A stretch of 64,000 bases of DNA from Chlorops oryzae. Taxonomy: Eukaryota > Arthropoda > Insecta > Diptera > Chloropidae. Made by a program: the position numbers and the translations under genes. The stretch's first letter is position 1. Every line of letters starts with the position of its first letter. The notes under the pieces are model-generated. The model had not been told where the DNA came from and ran no database searches. It saw only the letters and a list, made by a program, of their open reading frames with translations. The stretch covers positions 79,051,863 through 79,115,862 of the forward strand of contig CM035808.1 of NCBI GenBank assembly GCA_020466095.1. The letters are read 5' to 3'. Shown piece after piece: positions 45,711 through 57,213 of this stretch.

Positions 45711-45881
45711 TTAAGCTGCAATCAGTGATGGTATGGCATAGCATAAGAAAATAGCTGATTCATACATTTGAATGAAACCAGTTAGTGAACGCATAAGACG
45801 GCATAAGAAAAATTTATTAAAAATAGATTCTTATGCTATGCTATGCTGTACTATGCTATGCCACCACTGATTGCAGCTTAA
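45711..45881. mobile_element. MITE, TIR TTAAGCTGCAATCAGTG
   Basis: TTAAGCTGCAATCAGTGATGG pairs with CCACCACTGATTGCAGCTTAA. Inner repeats TATGGCATAGCATAAG and CTTATGCTATGC also pair. It lies three bases from the preceding MITE. The CATAGCATGG words are shared with the element at 19807-20979. Confidence 0.85.
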
Positions 45882-45889
45882 GGTTCCTT

Positions 45890-46435
45890 AATAATAACAA
45901 ATTTCATTCTGAGTATAAAACTTAGCATTGGGTGACAATACATATGTTATTGTTCGTGTTGGAAAAAAAGATGTCCGTATGGTATAATCCAAATGCTTGC
46001 CAGAGAACAACAAAACCGTAAAATACCCCATATCAATACCAAGACGACGTCGAGGAATCTCTTTTGAACGAAGATGATCCAAGCGCTGATTGGGTGGAAA
46101 TATCGGTTAAGAAAAACTCTTACAACTCATGGTATGCGACCAGATTGTTCCTATTTACGTTTTTTGCATTAATGTTAGCACATTAAGCCTTTAGTTATCA
46201 TAAACTGTGAATTACCTAGGTATTTTAAATTGCATGTCCCTAACAGAATGTGCTTGAAGCGGCCAACTCGCGGTCAAATATTTGCGAAAGCAATTGAGGG
46301 GGTCTTACTATGTATGTTAATACCTCATTTTAACTTCAGTTTTTCATTTCATTTTTATTTTCTAACCACTTATTGTATTTAAGATTTACAATCTTTTATA
46401 TACAATTCACAACATAAGATTAAGATTCAATAGAT
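45890..46435. other. No supported gene
   Basis: AT-rich sequence with no domain-bearing frame, TIR or LTR. It includes the 3' flank of the LINE fragment that follows. Confidence 0.4.
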
Positions 46436-46439
46436 TGAA

Positions 46440-46960
46440 CCACTTTAAATCCTAAAACTAAGTAAAATAATTATGAATTTAAGTTAAGATGGTATAAAAT
46501 TATCGGCAAAAGACATTTCTAAGCTAACTGAAAGGATAATAATTGATATTTAAATCTGCTACTCTCTTTTAAGCTACGTAATGCCGCTGGTAATGAATTC
46601 CATAGTCGGATTGCAATAACGAAAAAAGATCTCGCAGACTACGCATAATAATGTCTAGGCAAGATAAGCACCATATTCCTCGTGGACTGACTTAACTGTA
46701 ACATCTCGTACAGATATCGTGGTTCTTTAACATGAATTATTTTGTGCAGAAATATGCAATTCCGAAAGCAGATATAATTATCTAGAGGGCACCCCAATAT
46801 TTTCTTGCTCCATTCACTCATATGATTCTGCCTGCCAAGGTTATAAATATAGCGCGCAACGTAATTGAAAGCAACCTGCAAATTGTGGAGAGAGGCTGAA
46901 TCAAGCCTTGAGTAGAATGTTTCGGCATATGATATTATAGGAATAATCAACTGTTATATC
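46440..46960 (-). mobile_element. LINE C-terminal fragment (CR1/jockey-like)
   Basis: The minus-strand frame 46950-46639 reads IISYAETFYSRLDSASLHNL, QVAFNYVARYIYNLGRQNHM and LGCPLDNYICFRNCIFLHKI, the conserved region after RT in non-LTR elements. After the stop the same protein type continues (SLRDLFSLLQSDYGIHY) in the decayed 3' part. Truncated on its 5' side near 46955. Confidence 0.78.
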
Positions 46961-47189
46961 GAAGCGAAGACGGGACATTCTTCGATCGCCGGCAGTCAAG
47001 TGAGTTGGAGTCGCCCGTTCTTCGTCGTGCAGTCAGTTTCGCAAATCACACAGTTACCGTGCTTTATTATTCCGAACAAACAAACAAACATAAAAACCTT
47101 ACAGATTAAAATTTGAATATGCAATGCTAACACGATAGCCAACTTATTTTCAAAAAATTTTCATTTCATACACAACACAGAATTTCGAA

Positions 47190-47540
47190 AGTCCCATTAA
47201 ATGTTATTTTGACGTAACCCAAACAAAATCAAGACATCTCCGTCATCAGGAAAAGAAATCAGACCAGAAACCACTTTCAGACTATCTGGATTATTCAAAG
47301 AGCTCAACTTTATCGCAGTTTCATTTTTTGACTGAAAGCCTACGCCTTTGAATATGCAACATCTTTTTCTTTCACAAGGTATTTTATAGGCTAAACTTTG
47401 GAGCCCCATAAAATATAACTCTGACGTGACCCAAAAAAAATAACGATATCCTCGTGATCAGGAGACCAAGCCACGCCGGAATCAGTTTTCAAACCTCTTG
47501 GATTTTTATAAAAGTGCAATTTCGTCGCACAGTGTAATGT
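47190..47540 (-). pseudogene. Two tandem copies of an unknown short domain
   Basis: On the minus strand, 47530-47395 reads FYKNPRGLKTDSGVAWSPDH then EDIVIFFGSRQSYIL, and 47330-47197 reads LSSLNNPDSLKVVSGLISFP then DDGDVLILFGLRQNNI. The shared pattern NP..LK..SG....PD..D..I.FG.RQ..IL suggests an internally repeated protein, decayed by stops between the copies. I do not recognise the family. No known transposon motif is near it, so it may come from a host gene. Confidence 0.4.
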
Positions 47541-48220
47541 ATATATTCATCGTTAATGCAATTTTTTAACATGCGTATTGAGATGGAGTAGCCACTTTGA
47601 AGAAGTTATGCACTTCTGTAAATAAAAAACAATAACAAAGCATCACCTAATGGTCGTTCTTTCACTGTGTAACGGAATTTTTATTTACTTTGCTGAGATG
47701 TGCCGCAGCACTGACTATCTCTCTTTGTAAAACATAACGGTAATGATTTCTAATTCTAACTTCTGGTTTTTTTTTTAATACAGCAACATTTTCATAATTT
47801 TTCTTATAAAATGTAAGTATTTACTAGAAAACTGTCAAAAACGTACCAGTTAGGCTTGGAACATGAAAATCAATAATTATTCAGTTAATTTCAGTTCATA
47901 TTTGGTAAGTATTCAGAATATTTTCTTAAAAAACATGTAAACAATGGCAAAAAATTCGAAAAAAACCTAAAGGTGGCAATTATTATACAAAATTGGATTG
48001 CCGCAGGTGAAAATTCGCGAATTTTTGAAAAAAATGGCTGAAACATGCAATTCACAACCCCGTGCATAGGTTATACCCATGTAGAAAATTGGATGCGAAT
48101 ATTTTCCAAAATTCGATACACCGTAGTAAACATCTTCCTTGCAAGCCAAAAAGGCAGTCGTTTTCTATTCATTTTACGAGATCCTAAGCCAGGAAGGCTT
48201 GTCAAAATTGTAGTGTTTCC

Positions 48221-48517
48221 GTGACCAAACACAAACCGCTAAATCCGCCCGTATCGCGCCGCACAATTCGCCAATCGAATCCACCGAGTCACAGTCTATC
48301 ACCCTCTATCACTGTTCCATCACGCTTTCCGGAGTCCAGGGTGGAATCACAGGTACGTGCTATAATTACTGCCCTCACTTCAACATTTTTCGATCCTCCT
48401 AGGAGGCTGGAATCAGGTTCTGGAGGACAAATCTTTGTAGAAAGTGAGAAAGTGCGCCACGTGCATCACGTGTTTGACCATCCTTCGCCCTGCTGCAGTT
48501 TCAAGGGCACCGACTAA
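48221..48517 (+). CDS. Possible small coding region or exon, unknown
   Basis: An open frame of 98 codons lies in unusually GC-rich sequence; it reads MTKHKPLNPPVSRRTIRQSN then a Ser/Pro-rich part and ends VFDHPSPCCSFKGTD. An internal CACAG|GTACGTGC at 48350-48360 looks like a splice donor, so only the first 44 codons might be exon. Support is composition and frame length only. Confidence 0.25.
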   Translation: MTKHKPLNPPVSRRTIRQSNPPSHSLSPSITVPSRFPESRVESQVRAIITALTSTFFDPPRRLESGSGGQIFVESEKVRHVHHVFDHPSPCCSFKGTD

Positions 48518-48519
48518 CG

Positions 48520-49440
48520 GTCAAAGCAAAGGTAGAAGCAAAGAAACAAAGTAATAGCCAGGAGACTCACAGTCGAGTTGTCGTTGCCTCGTTCCCTTTA
48601 TGTGAGAACGAAGAGAGGAAGTCGGCCGGCGAGCGAATTATTTGTTTTCCTCTTTCTCTGAAAGGCTTTACGAAACCGGTTTTCTTGCTTTGAATGTTCT
48701 TTTTTCGTGTGAATTTCTTTATTATTTCGAGCGGAAAACACCACGAGCTTGTACATATATTACACGCCCTTAGTGGTCATATGTATTCAGGTTTATATAT
48801 GTAAGTTAACCACATCACGTTGTATGTCAACGTGAGACCAAAATTGCAATACGCTTGTGATGCACATCAAAGCCGCTGAACTCGGCACGCGCAGCCGACC
48901 TTAACGCAATTTCATGAGATCAGCAATGCACGCGCGCCCGATCAGCATAACCGTCAGCGTGGGATCGCTGACACGTCGTTTTTAAGGATTTAGATTACGG
49001 TAGCAATAAGATTAATTGTAAATTGAAGTTTAGGTGGAATTTGGGATTCAAGTAAATCGTTAGAGTCAATAAAATTTTATAACGTTTAAATATTGAATTT
49101 TTCATTGCGGCACGATACACCGCTTATATTTTTTTGTGAATAAGCTCGTCGAACATCGACCAAACATCGATTAAACATTCTTGAGCTAGCGGGACTAGAG
49201 CAATAAGAGCAAAGCGTGTTGTATGTTGGCTCCCTTGCTTTGCTGGACTGTAACTGCTAGATATAAAATACCACACAAACATATGCTGTGATGCTGGCGC
49301 CCTGCTGATAGTCTGTGCATGCCTGTTGTGTGTGAAATTCGAAAATTTTTATAGAGATTTTTTACGGACAAATAAATTATTTCAAATATTTGTTCGATTT
49401 TAATCTTTCACAATTGTTCGCTTTGGTTTATCGGATCGCT
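48520..49440. other. Region without confirmed gene; possible LTR fragment
   Basis: Bases 48785-49100 are moderately GC-rich, then AT-rich with AATAAAATTTTATAACG, resembling the end of an LTR with a polyadenylation signal. No partner LTR, primer site or TIR was found, so it is not called as an element. Confidence 0.3.
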
Positions 49441-49444
49441 ATTC

Positions 49445-49765
49445 ATGGCTGCATCACACATGGTATTGAGTTCAGATACCGCGGAGTTAAAACGCCGTAA
49501 GCGATCCATATTGTCTACGGATATTGATCACGAGAGCCGATTATGACGAGATTGTTTTCCGAAAAGTTCAACGCAAACTTGATCGAGTTCACCGCTCAAA
49601 GGAGAGCAACTTAAATTGACGCCGGCTTTTGATATGGGCTGGATTCCTACTGTGAAAAAAGGAGATAAACCATGCGAGACTAATGCCGACTGTAGCGCAC
49701 CTCGAATTTTAGACCTTCACTTTCCCAACACCCCACAAACTTCCGGCAACTCCAAAATCAATTAA
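49445..49765 (+). pseudogene. Decayed open frame of unknown origin
   Basis: The frame begins MAASHMVLSSDTAELKRRKR and is lost at a one-base shift near 49540. Another frame then gives VFRKVQRKLDRVHRSKESN, and a third QLKLTPAFDMGWIPTVKKGD up to a TAA at about 49764. Basic and Lys/Arg-rich, it may be the start of a retroelement gag or a host exon. I recognise no domain. Confidence 0.3.
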
Positions 49766-50050
49766 AGAAAAATCAAATCGCTTCAATAGACTTCAATTAA
49801 ATCGCATTAATATTCAATTCTAGGCGGACATTGCGGAATTTATAAACTATTAACAAAAACAAGTAAAGAAGTTTACATCGGCAAAGCCGATTGCACACAT
49901 ACCTTTTCCTCAGCCTAAAATATGTTAAAACATTACCTTAACGAATATTCTTGCCGATTTCGTTGTTCTAGCTTGGATATCTATTTATACCTTATCTGTA
50001 CTTCGATTTAGCTTCTAAAACTCGAGATTATTATTAAGCAAAAAAATTTC

Positions 50051-51000
50051 GCGAATAGTGGTCATAGTCAAATTTTAACCGTTAGAGGACAATATGTCTA
50101 GCTTCGAAATACTCAATTCAAAATAGTGTAAATCAAATTTTTGCGAATTTCGCGAATGGTGGTCATGATCAAATTTTAACCCTTAGAGGACATTTTGTTT
50201 AGCTGCGAAATACTCAATTCAAAATAGTGAAAATCAATTTTTTGCGAATTTCGCGAATTGTAGTCTTGATAAATTTTTAACCCTTAGAGGACATTTTGTT
50301 TAGCTGCGAAATATTCAATTTAAAATAGTGAAAATCAAATTTTTGCGAACTTCGCGAATGGTGGTCTTGATAAATTTTTAACCCTTAGAGGACATTTTGT
50401 TTAGCTGCGAAGTACTCAATTCAAAATAATGAAAATCAAATTTTTGCGAATGTCGCGAATGGTGGTCTTGATCAAATTTTAACCGTTAGAGGACATTTTG
50501 TTAAGCTGCGAAATACTCAATTCAAAATAGTGAAAATGAAAATTTTTGCGAATTTCGCGAATGGTGGTCTTGATCAAGTTTTAACCGTTAGAGGACATTT
50601 TGTCTAGCAGCGAAATACTCAATTCAAAATAGTGAAAATCAATTTTTTGCGAATTTCGCGAATGGTGGTCTTGATAAATTTTTAACCCTTAGAGGACATT
50701 TTGTTTAGCTGCGAAGTACTCAATTCAAAATAGTGAAAATCAAATTTTTGCGAATGTCGCGAATGGTGGTCTTGATCAAATTTTAACCGTTAGAGGACAT
50801 TTTGTTAAGCTGCGAAATACTCAATTCAAAATAGTGAAAATCAATTTTTTGCGAATTTCGCGAATGGTGGTCTTGATAAATTTTTAACCCTTAGAGGACA
50901 TTTTGTTTAGCTGCGAAGTACTCAATTCAAAATAGTGAAAATCAAATTTTTGCGAATTTCGCGAATGGTGGTCATGGTCAAATTTTAACCTTAAGTGACG
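50051..51000 (+). repeat. Tandem repeat, unit about 101 bp, 9-10 copies
   Basis: Each unit contains TTAGAGGACATTTTGTTTAG, GAAATACTCAATTCAAAATA and TTCGCGAATGGTGGTC. Variants (GTTAGC versus CTTAGAG; GCGAATGTC versus GCGAATTTC) alternate in a two-unit pattern in the second half, suggesting growth by blocks of two units. Confidence 0.93.
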
Positions 51001-51405
51001 ACTTTATTTGGCGACAAAATACACAATCGGAAGAAGCAAAACAAAATCATTTTTGTATACAGATATGAGAATAAGAGAAAAAGTGTTTTTTTCTTATATG
51101 TAGGATGATGACCATAGTTATAGCGATGTCGCAATTTTTTTTCAGCGAAAGCTTAAGTCTACATAGTAGCTATACACACACCAAATTTCAATAAGCTGGG
51201 ATGTATAGTAAAAAAGTTATCCAGGAAAAACCTTAAAAATCGTGATTTTTGAAACTTCTGAACCACTTCCCACAACCCAAGGAGGGACTACGAAAACAAT
51301 TTTTATGCAGTTTTTCGGACATTTACCTGGTTCAAGTCCATGCCGAATTTCAATATGATATCTTTCATGGCTTAGGAGTAAATTACGAAAAACTAAAGTG
51401 TGACC

Positions 51406-51406
<1 letters not shown>

Positions 51407-51460
<54 letters not shown>
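51407..51460. repeat. (GACA)n microsatellite
   Basis: Thirteen or so uninterrupted GACA units within the Helentron-like element; the matching Gln-Thr-Asp-Arg or Leu-Ser-Val-Cys frames are not genes. Confidence 0.95.
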
Positions 51461-51461
<1 letters not shown>

Positions 51462-51624
51462 TGGCTAGATCGATTCCTCTTGTCACCCTGATCAAGAATA
51501 TATATATATGTCTATATCTACCGCGACTCCTTTGGTATGTTACATACTCCGTGCCAAACTTAATATACCCTTTCCTTCGGAAAAGGTATAACAAAACAAA
51601 ACTAAATTTAGCAAAACCTAAATC

Positions 51625-52532
51625 AAGGCGTTTGAAAATTTGTTAAAAATTGCGAAAAATGCAAATTAAACAAACCAGGAAAAAGCTTTAAAGAGCCATT
51701 ATTCACAACACAAACACCAGAAAAACCATTAAACAAAGTTCAAATTGACACAATCGGTCCCTTACCAACCTCAATAGACGGAAACACATATGGCATAACG
51801 ATAATGTGCGAATTAACAAAATACTTAATAGCCATACCCGTTCCAGACAAGTCTGCCAAAACAATAGCTAAAGCAATAGTTGAACATTGTATCTTAATTT
51901 ACGGACCAATTAACGAAATACTTACCGACTCAGGTACCGAATATAAAAATCAAATACTTTCAGAACTTTGCAAATTACTCAATATTAAACATTTAAATTC
52001 AACCCCATACCATCACCAAACACTTGGCATGTTGGAACGAAGTCATAGAACCTTCAACGAGTAGATTAGGTCATACTTATCCCCTGAAAAAACCGATTGG
52101 GACGAGTGGTTGAAGTATTTCGCTTATTGCTTCAACACAACACCGTCCTCGACTCATGGCTATACGCCATTCGAATTAGTTTACGGCAAAACACCAAGAC
52201 CGTTTAATTTTGTAAATGGAACAACTGATCCTATCTATAATTTCGATAATAACGTCAAAGAATTTAAATTTAGGTTACAAGGAGCTCAAAAGCTAGCCTT
52301 TAAATTAATTGAAAATGCCAAAATTCAATCAAAAACAAATTATGACAAAAAGGCAATACCTCAAGATATTCAAGTCAAAAGTAAGGTCTACCTCCGTGAC
52401 GAATCCAGTCACAAACTAGAAAATGTTTTCAAAGGCCCATATGAAGTTATTGAAATTGACAATAGATGAAATTGCAAAATAAAAATAGGCAATAAATTTG
52501 CAATTTTACATAAAAATAGATTAAAATTACAA
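51625..52532 (+). pseudogene. gypsy integrase (mdg1-like)
   Basis: After the CxxC end of the zinc finger (CEKCKLNKPGKSF) comes the catalytic core with VQIDTIGPLP (first Asp), EILTDSGTEYKN (second Asp) and HHQTLGMLERSHRTFNE (Glu). It is followed by SSTHGYTPFELVYGKTPRP and the C-terminal VFKGPYEVIEID. All three catalytic residues are present. TAG after FNE (about 52063) and TGA near 52467 are the only lesions visible. The wording of PIYNFDNNVKEFKFRLQ is close to that of the 41.5-44.7 kb element, so the two are relatives. Confidence 0.92.
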
Positions 52533-52649
52533 TAAAAATTTATTACTGTTAAACTGATGCGCATCAACTTAAAATATAATTAGGTTAATTCTTCAATTAA
52601 TAAATTTAGCTCAATATATAAATATTTTAAATATTCAATTATTAAATTT

Positions 52650-54005
52650 CCCCCCTATTATGAATTTCTATACGATAGACGATAAACGCTTGGAAGCGTA
52701 TCGTATGAAATCAGTTTTGATATTATCGTTTTTACACGCCCGATAGATTTGCAATTGTGTTAGTGTCAGTGATGTATGTTTACTTTTTTTTTGAAAACAG
52801 CTGTTATTGTCAAATTATAACACATATTTTCAAAAGAGGTGTCAGTTGAATTTCAAAAATAAAAATTAAAATCCAAATGTTTACCTCAACATCGATTGCC
52901 TTTTTAATAACTCCAAATGAAAATGAGACCCGCATTGAGGCAGTCGCAAGAAGGCAATTAAGGGATGCTTCACTTTTTTCAATTGAGTATTTCGCAGCTA
53001 GAAAAAATGTCCTCTGACGGGTAAAGTTTGACCATGACCACCAATCGCGAAATTCACAAAAATTGATTTTCACTATTTTGAATTGAGTATTTCGCAGCTA
53101 GAAAAAATGTCCTCCAACGGTTAAAATTTGACCTCGACCACCATTCGCGAAATTCGCAAAAATTTGATTTTCACTATTTTGAATTGAGTATTTCGCAGCT
53201 AGAAAAAATGTCCTCCAACGGTTAAAATTTGACCTCGACCACCATTCGCGAAATTCGCAAAAATTTGATTTTCACTATTTTGAATTGAGTATTTCGCAGC
53301 TAGAAAAAATGTCCTCTAACGGTTAAAATTTGACCTCGACCATCATTCGCGAAATTCGCAAAAATTTGATTTTCACTATTTTGAATTGAGTATTTCGCAG
53401 CTAGAAAAAATGTCCTCCAACGGTTAAAATTTGACCTCGACCACCATTCGCGAAATTCGCAAAAATTTGATTTTCACTATTTTGAATTGAGTATTTCGCA
53501 GCTAGAAAAAATGTCCTCCAACGGTTAAAACTTGACCATGCCCACCATCCGCGAAAATTTTGTGCTTAATAATAATCTCGAGTTTTAGAAGCTAAATCGA
53601 AGTATATATAAGGTATAAATAGATATCCAAGCTAGAACAACGAAAACGGCAGGAATTTTTTGTAAAGTCAATGTTTTAACATATTTTAGGCTGAGGAAAA
53701 GGTATGTGTGCAATTTGCTTAGCCGATGTAAACTGTTTTACTTGTTTTTTATTAAAATTTGTTTGTAAAGAGTAAAAAAATTTACAATTTCAATATTTTT
53801 CTGCGTATCGTACACAATTTTTCATCCGCTTGCATGCGTTTAAAATTGAACAGCTGATACGGTACGTATCGTATCGCAATACCATATATTAACGATATAC
53901 GATAAACGCTAACTGTCAGATATAATACGATAAATTTCAACTCGTAATATGGCATAACAGAATGCAAGCGTATATCGTGTATCGTATGAATTTGTAATAG
54001 GGGGG
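52650..54005. mobile_element. TIR element, ends CCCCCCTATTA...
   Basis: CCCCCCTATTATGAATTTCTATACGAT at the left pairs with ATCGTATGAATTTGTAATAGGGGGG at the right. The word CGTATCGTA and its variants recur inside both ends. A Helentron-like fragment (52955-53750) sits inside. No transposase is visible. Confidence 0.78.
52955..53750 (-). mobile_element. Helentron/DINE-like fragment, inverted relative to 49857-51592
   Basis: Five to six copies of the same 101-bp unit in reverse orientation (GAATTGAGTATTTCGCAGCT...GTCCTC...) are followed by the complement of 49857-50050, ending TTTACTTGTTTTTT. The right-hand third of the full element (GACA tract, closing hairpin) is absent. Confidence 0.85.
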
Positions 54006-54175
54006 TTTATCAATTTAAATTTATAAATAAATTATAAATACATCTTAGAGTAATAAAACAAAACCAATATCTCTATTTTACATTCATAAAATAAATATTA
54101 TATATATATAATATATCTACATTATTAAATTATGAAAAATCTCTATTCTAAAGATTTTTCACAAAAGAGGGAAGG

Positions 54176-54750
54176 TGTTGCATGACTATGACACATAAGC
54201 GCCTTAGCGCCCTAAATATCAACTCACATACCGACCCTGTACGGTTACTTACGTTACGGCCCTGTATGCCTGAAAGCATATGTAACAAGACACTTCGAGC
54301 AATGCACTTATAGCATTGAACGAAGCGACGGTCAAAACACCAAACGCAAGGCAACGGCACTAAACATATGTAATGCACGAGCCGATACAAACGGCACTTA
54401 CGCAATGTTATGACAGAATTTCAATACCGAACCAATTGTGCATAGCTCACAATTGGTCATTTGACACTTCTCATATGTCAGCCAAATTCTGTGTGGCCTT
54501 TCCCCTCTTTTGAATCAGCATTTATAAATACATAAAATATATACATAACATTTCTATATACATAACATTTCTCCTCTCTTAGAATAAGTATAAAAGAAAG
54601 TAGATTGTTTAAGTAAAAGACACTTAGAGTTTCAACATCAAAAAGGTTTATACGACTGATTCTGGCTTCGGCTGAATACGGTCCTACCTACTAATAAAGG
54701 ATATTCAACCAATTAAATTGTCTTTATAATATGCAAATGGCATTATAACA
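54176..54750 (+). repeat. LTR of the 51.6-54.75 kb gypsy
   Basis: 575 bases, TGTTGCATGA to TTATAACA. A purine tract lies on its left and TGGCGATCC on its right. The latter resembles the start of an mdg1-type primer site, so this could be either a 3' LTR or part of a tandem LTR. Confidence 0.75.
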
Positions 54751-54784
54751 TGGCGATCCAAATGGCCTTATAACAATTTTGATG

Positions 54785-55455
54785 CGCCATATCGTAAGCC
54801 ATTTTTCGATTACTTTTAAGTATGATTGCAGATTTCGAGAGGAATAAATCTCGCTTTGATGACGGCTTAGTATAGCTGTATCGTTGGCAAAAGCAGAAAT
54901 TGTAAGGTTATTGCTTACAGGGAAATCCGCTGTTAACAGTAAGTATAGGAATGGGTAATGTGGTCTTTAAATTTAACTTTAAAGACTCTATTAGACTCTA
55001 ATAAGTAGCATGTAAGAATCCCGTGAACAGAAGGAGGTAGGAGAGATTTTACTTTATTCATAAGTCCTTCTTGCCAAACCTTAACCAATGCCTGAGCTAC
55101 ATCCAAAAAGACAGCAGAACAGTATTCTTTATGTTCAAAAGCTTTTCGTATTTTATTCGTTATACGACTAACTTGCTCTTTAGTACCACAATTTTTACGG
55201 AAACCGAACTAATGATTTAAAAAAATATTATTTTCTGATATAAATCGAGACAATTAAAAGAGCAGTGCTTTTTCAAAAAGTTTTGAAATTCATGAGAGCA
55301 GGCTAATTATTCTATAGGACAACACAATTTTCGCGTCCTTACCAGGCCTTGGGATCACTTTAATTAACGAGGATTATGACATAATAGGAAAATATTTAAA
55401 TCACATGATAGCATTGAAAAGCTTCGTAATAAACTGGAACGAATCTTTCCTGATG
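54785..55455 (-). pseudogene. jockey-type LINE reverse transcriptase, decayed
   Basis: The minus strand reads LIKVIPRPGKDAK, FEKALLF, FGFRKNCGTKEQVSRITNKI and EYCSAVFLDVAQALVKVWQE, matching the motif order in the better copy at 11.7-13.6 kb. The catalytic box reads FANDTAIL, so one Asp of FADD is changed. A piece between VKSLLPP and the box (the PQGSVLGP region) is deleted. Several stops and shifts confirm it is dead. Confidence 0.85.
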
Positions 55456-56581
55456 GCCGGGGTATATCTCAGTCACTCCAGAATAAAACACGGTGGCTAC
55501 AAGTCTGGATAACCCAGTTTGGTTTCTTTATTTATAATTCAAAACCTTGATCTCTTACTATATATTTATCGATTACACGGGAAATCTCATTGGGGAGTCG
55601 GCTGGCTGTACCGAAATTTCACAGTTATATTAGCGATGTACGAATATGGCTTTATTCACAAAGGACCGAGCCACGGCGGTTAAGAACTCCCACGCAGCTA
55701 TGCTATATAAAAACGACCGAAGTTGTGGCTGTTGAGAACCCGCACACAACTATGATAATATGACACGACTTTCCGAGATTTCACTATGAATTTCACTGAT
55801 GTGTTCGCGACGTGAGCCAGATACCGACTGGCTGATATTCCAAGACGTATCGTTATTTATATGCTTTCAACCGTGTTCCAAGACGACCGAGCTGTGGCGG
55901 TTAAGAACTCACTCACAGCTATGCTAAATAAAATGCAAAATTTTCGAGCTACGGCGCACAGTGATTTGTCTCATACACATAAATCAAAATTTTTGTAGTG
56001 TTGGAACATAACGAATTTGGTACCGTTTGAAAGGAAATTCTTCAATGAAGAAAACCCCAAAATATTTTAAAAAAATGTTAATACATATGGACGCTACATC
56101 TCTTCAAAGTCAGTGCATTTTTTCGAATTTTTAGCTACCAAATCTGCGATTTTGAGCAGGCAAAGAAAAAAATTATATTAAATACATTTATGAAGTTATT
56201 GACGTAATTTTTTTTTTCATTTATTGGACGTTATGAGCTTAATAATACATTTTTGTAATCTTTTAAAAAAAAATAATAATTGTTTTTTATAGCAGTTTAA
56301 ATACTTGTAAAATTTAAGACTTATACTAAAAATCATCGATTTTTAGTAGACAAAATCTAAAATACATCTAAAACCTTCTCTCTAATTTTTACACTATTTT
56401 TAGTTCAGTTCATTCACTTTAAGAATATGTATTTTTCTCGTCCCCGTTGATCCCCGCAGAAGAGATACGCGCATTTTAAAATAGGCCTAAAATCGATTTT
56501 TAACTTACCGTATGTGTAGGCAGTGATGATATGTATGCATGCAATGGAAATATGTATGCTTACTATACATATATATCTATA

Positions 56582-56910
56582 TGCTAGAAAAATCGAAGGA
56601 AAGAGAGTTCACGATCCTTCCTTGGATTTTTTGAAATAAAAGGAGTTGACAATCCTTTTTCTTTTCTTTTTTTTTTTTAAAAAACTAGTCCTTCTTTGCA
56701 TCGGACAATTCTGTGGGCTATCGTGCTCAGCTCTCACAGATCTGTCTGTTGAAAAGTTCTCTTCAACAAGAAAACTTTTATTCCTTCAATTTCACAGAAC
56801 TCTATGCCAAGCTTGTTCATTTCAAGAACAGTGAACAGCCTAAACATAACTCAAAGCCAAGGTTGTCAATTTCACACAGAGTGAATACTTTTTCTAATTT
56901 TGCTCTAACA
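56582..56910 (-). repeat. 3' LTR (sense) of the 56.6-59.9 kb gypsy
   Basis: 329 bases; it differs from the 59609-59935 copy by little more than run-length changes. Confidence 0.95.
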
Positions 56911-57213
56911 CGGCCATCCTGCAAATATCATCGCTCTCGATGATAATTTTGCTCTAACACGGCCATCCTGCAAATATCATCGCTCTCGATGAGAGATTCA
57001 GTATTAATTCTTAACACAACAACTAATGTCTAGTCAACTTCTCTTATAAAGAACTCAAAGTACCAAACACAGCTCCCTCTTTCTTGCTCAAAGCACATCG
57101 TCTTATTTTCACAAACTATGGTCTATCTGAGACCAACACTTCAACTGACCACAATACTGCGAGACTATGACTCCAATTCTAACCTCAAAATTGAAACTCG
57201 GACCACAATATCC

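Larger units (their letters stand above)
49857..51592 (+). mobile_element. Helentron/DINE-like element with tandem core
   Basis: It starts AAAACAAGTAAAGAAG-TTTACATCGGC, the complement of the CTTACTTGTTTT terminus seen at 39200. It then carries a tandem array, a GACA microsatellite (51407-51460) and a closing hairpin CCTTTCCTTCGGAAAAGG (51569-51586). This layout is that of fly non-autonomous Helentrons. Its left third recurs inverted at 52955-53750. Confidence 0.7.
51625..54750 (+). mobile_element. mdg1-like gypsy, 3' half with LTR
   Basis: Integrase coding (51625-52532) is followed, after a nested TIR element (52650-54005), by a purine tract AAAAGAGGGAAGG (54163-54175) and an LTR beginning TGTTGCATGACTATG at 54176 and ending TTATAACA at 54750. 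The 5' half is missing where the Helentron-like element ends at about 51592. Confidence 0.78.

Noticed and set aside
48785..49100. Solo LTR
   Set aside because: It has LTR-like composition and a polyadenylation-type signal, but no clear TG...CA ends, target duplication or second copy in the window.
50051..51000. CRISPR-like regular array
   Set aside because: Units of about 101 bp are repeated over their whole length with no unique spacers; the context is a eukaryotic transposable element, so it is a tandem satellite.
51217..51594. Leu-Ser-Val-Cys repeat frame on the minus strand
   Set aside because: Produced by the GACA microsatellite inside a Helentron-like element.
54751..54765. Primer-binding site TGGCGATCC after the LTR at 54750
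   Set aside because: Only eight bases match the mdg1-type site and no element follows, so a 5' LTR call is not supported.
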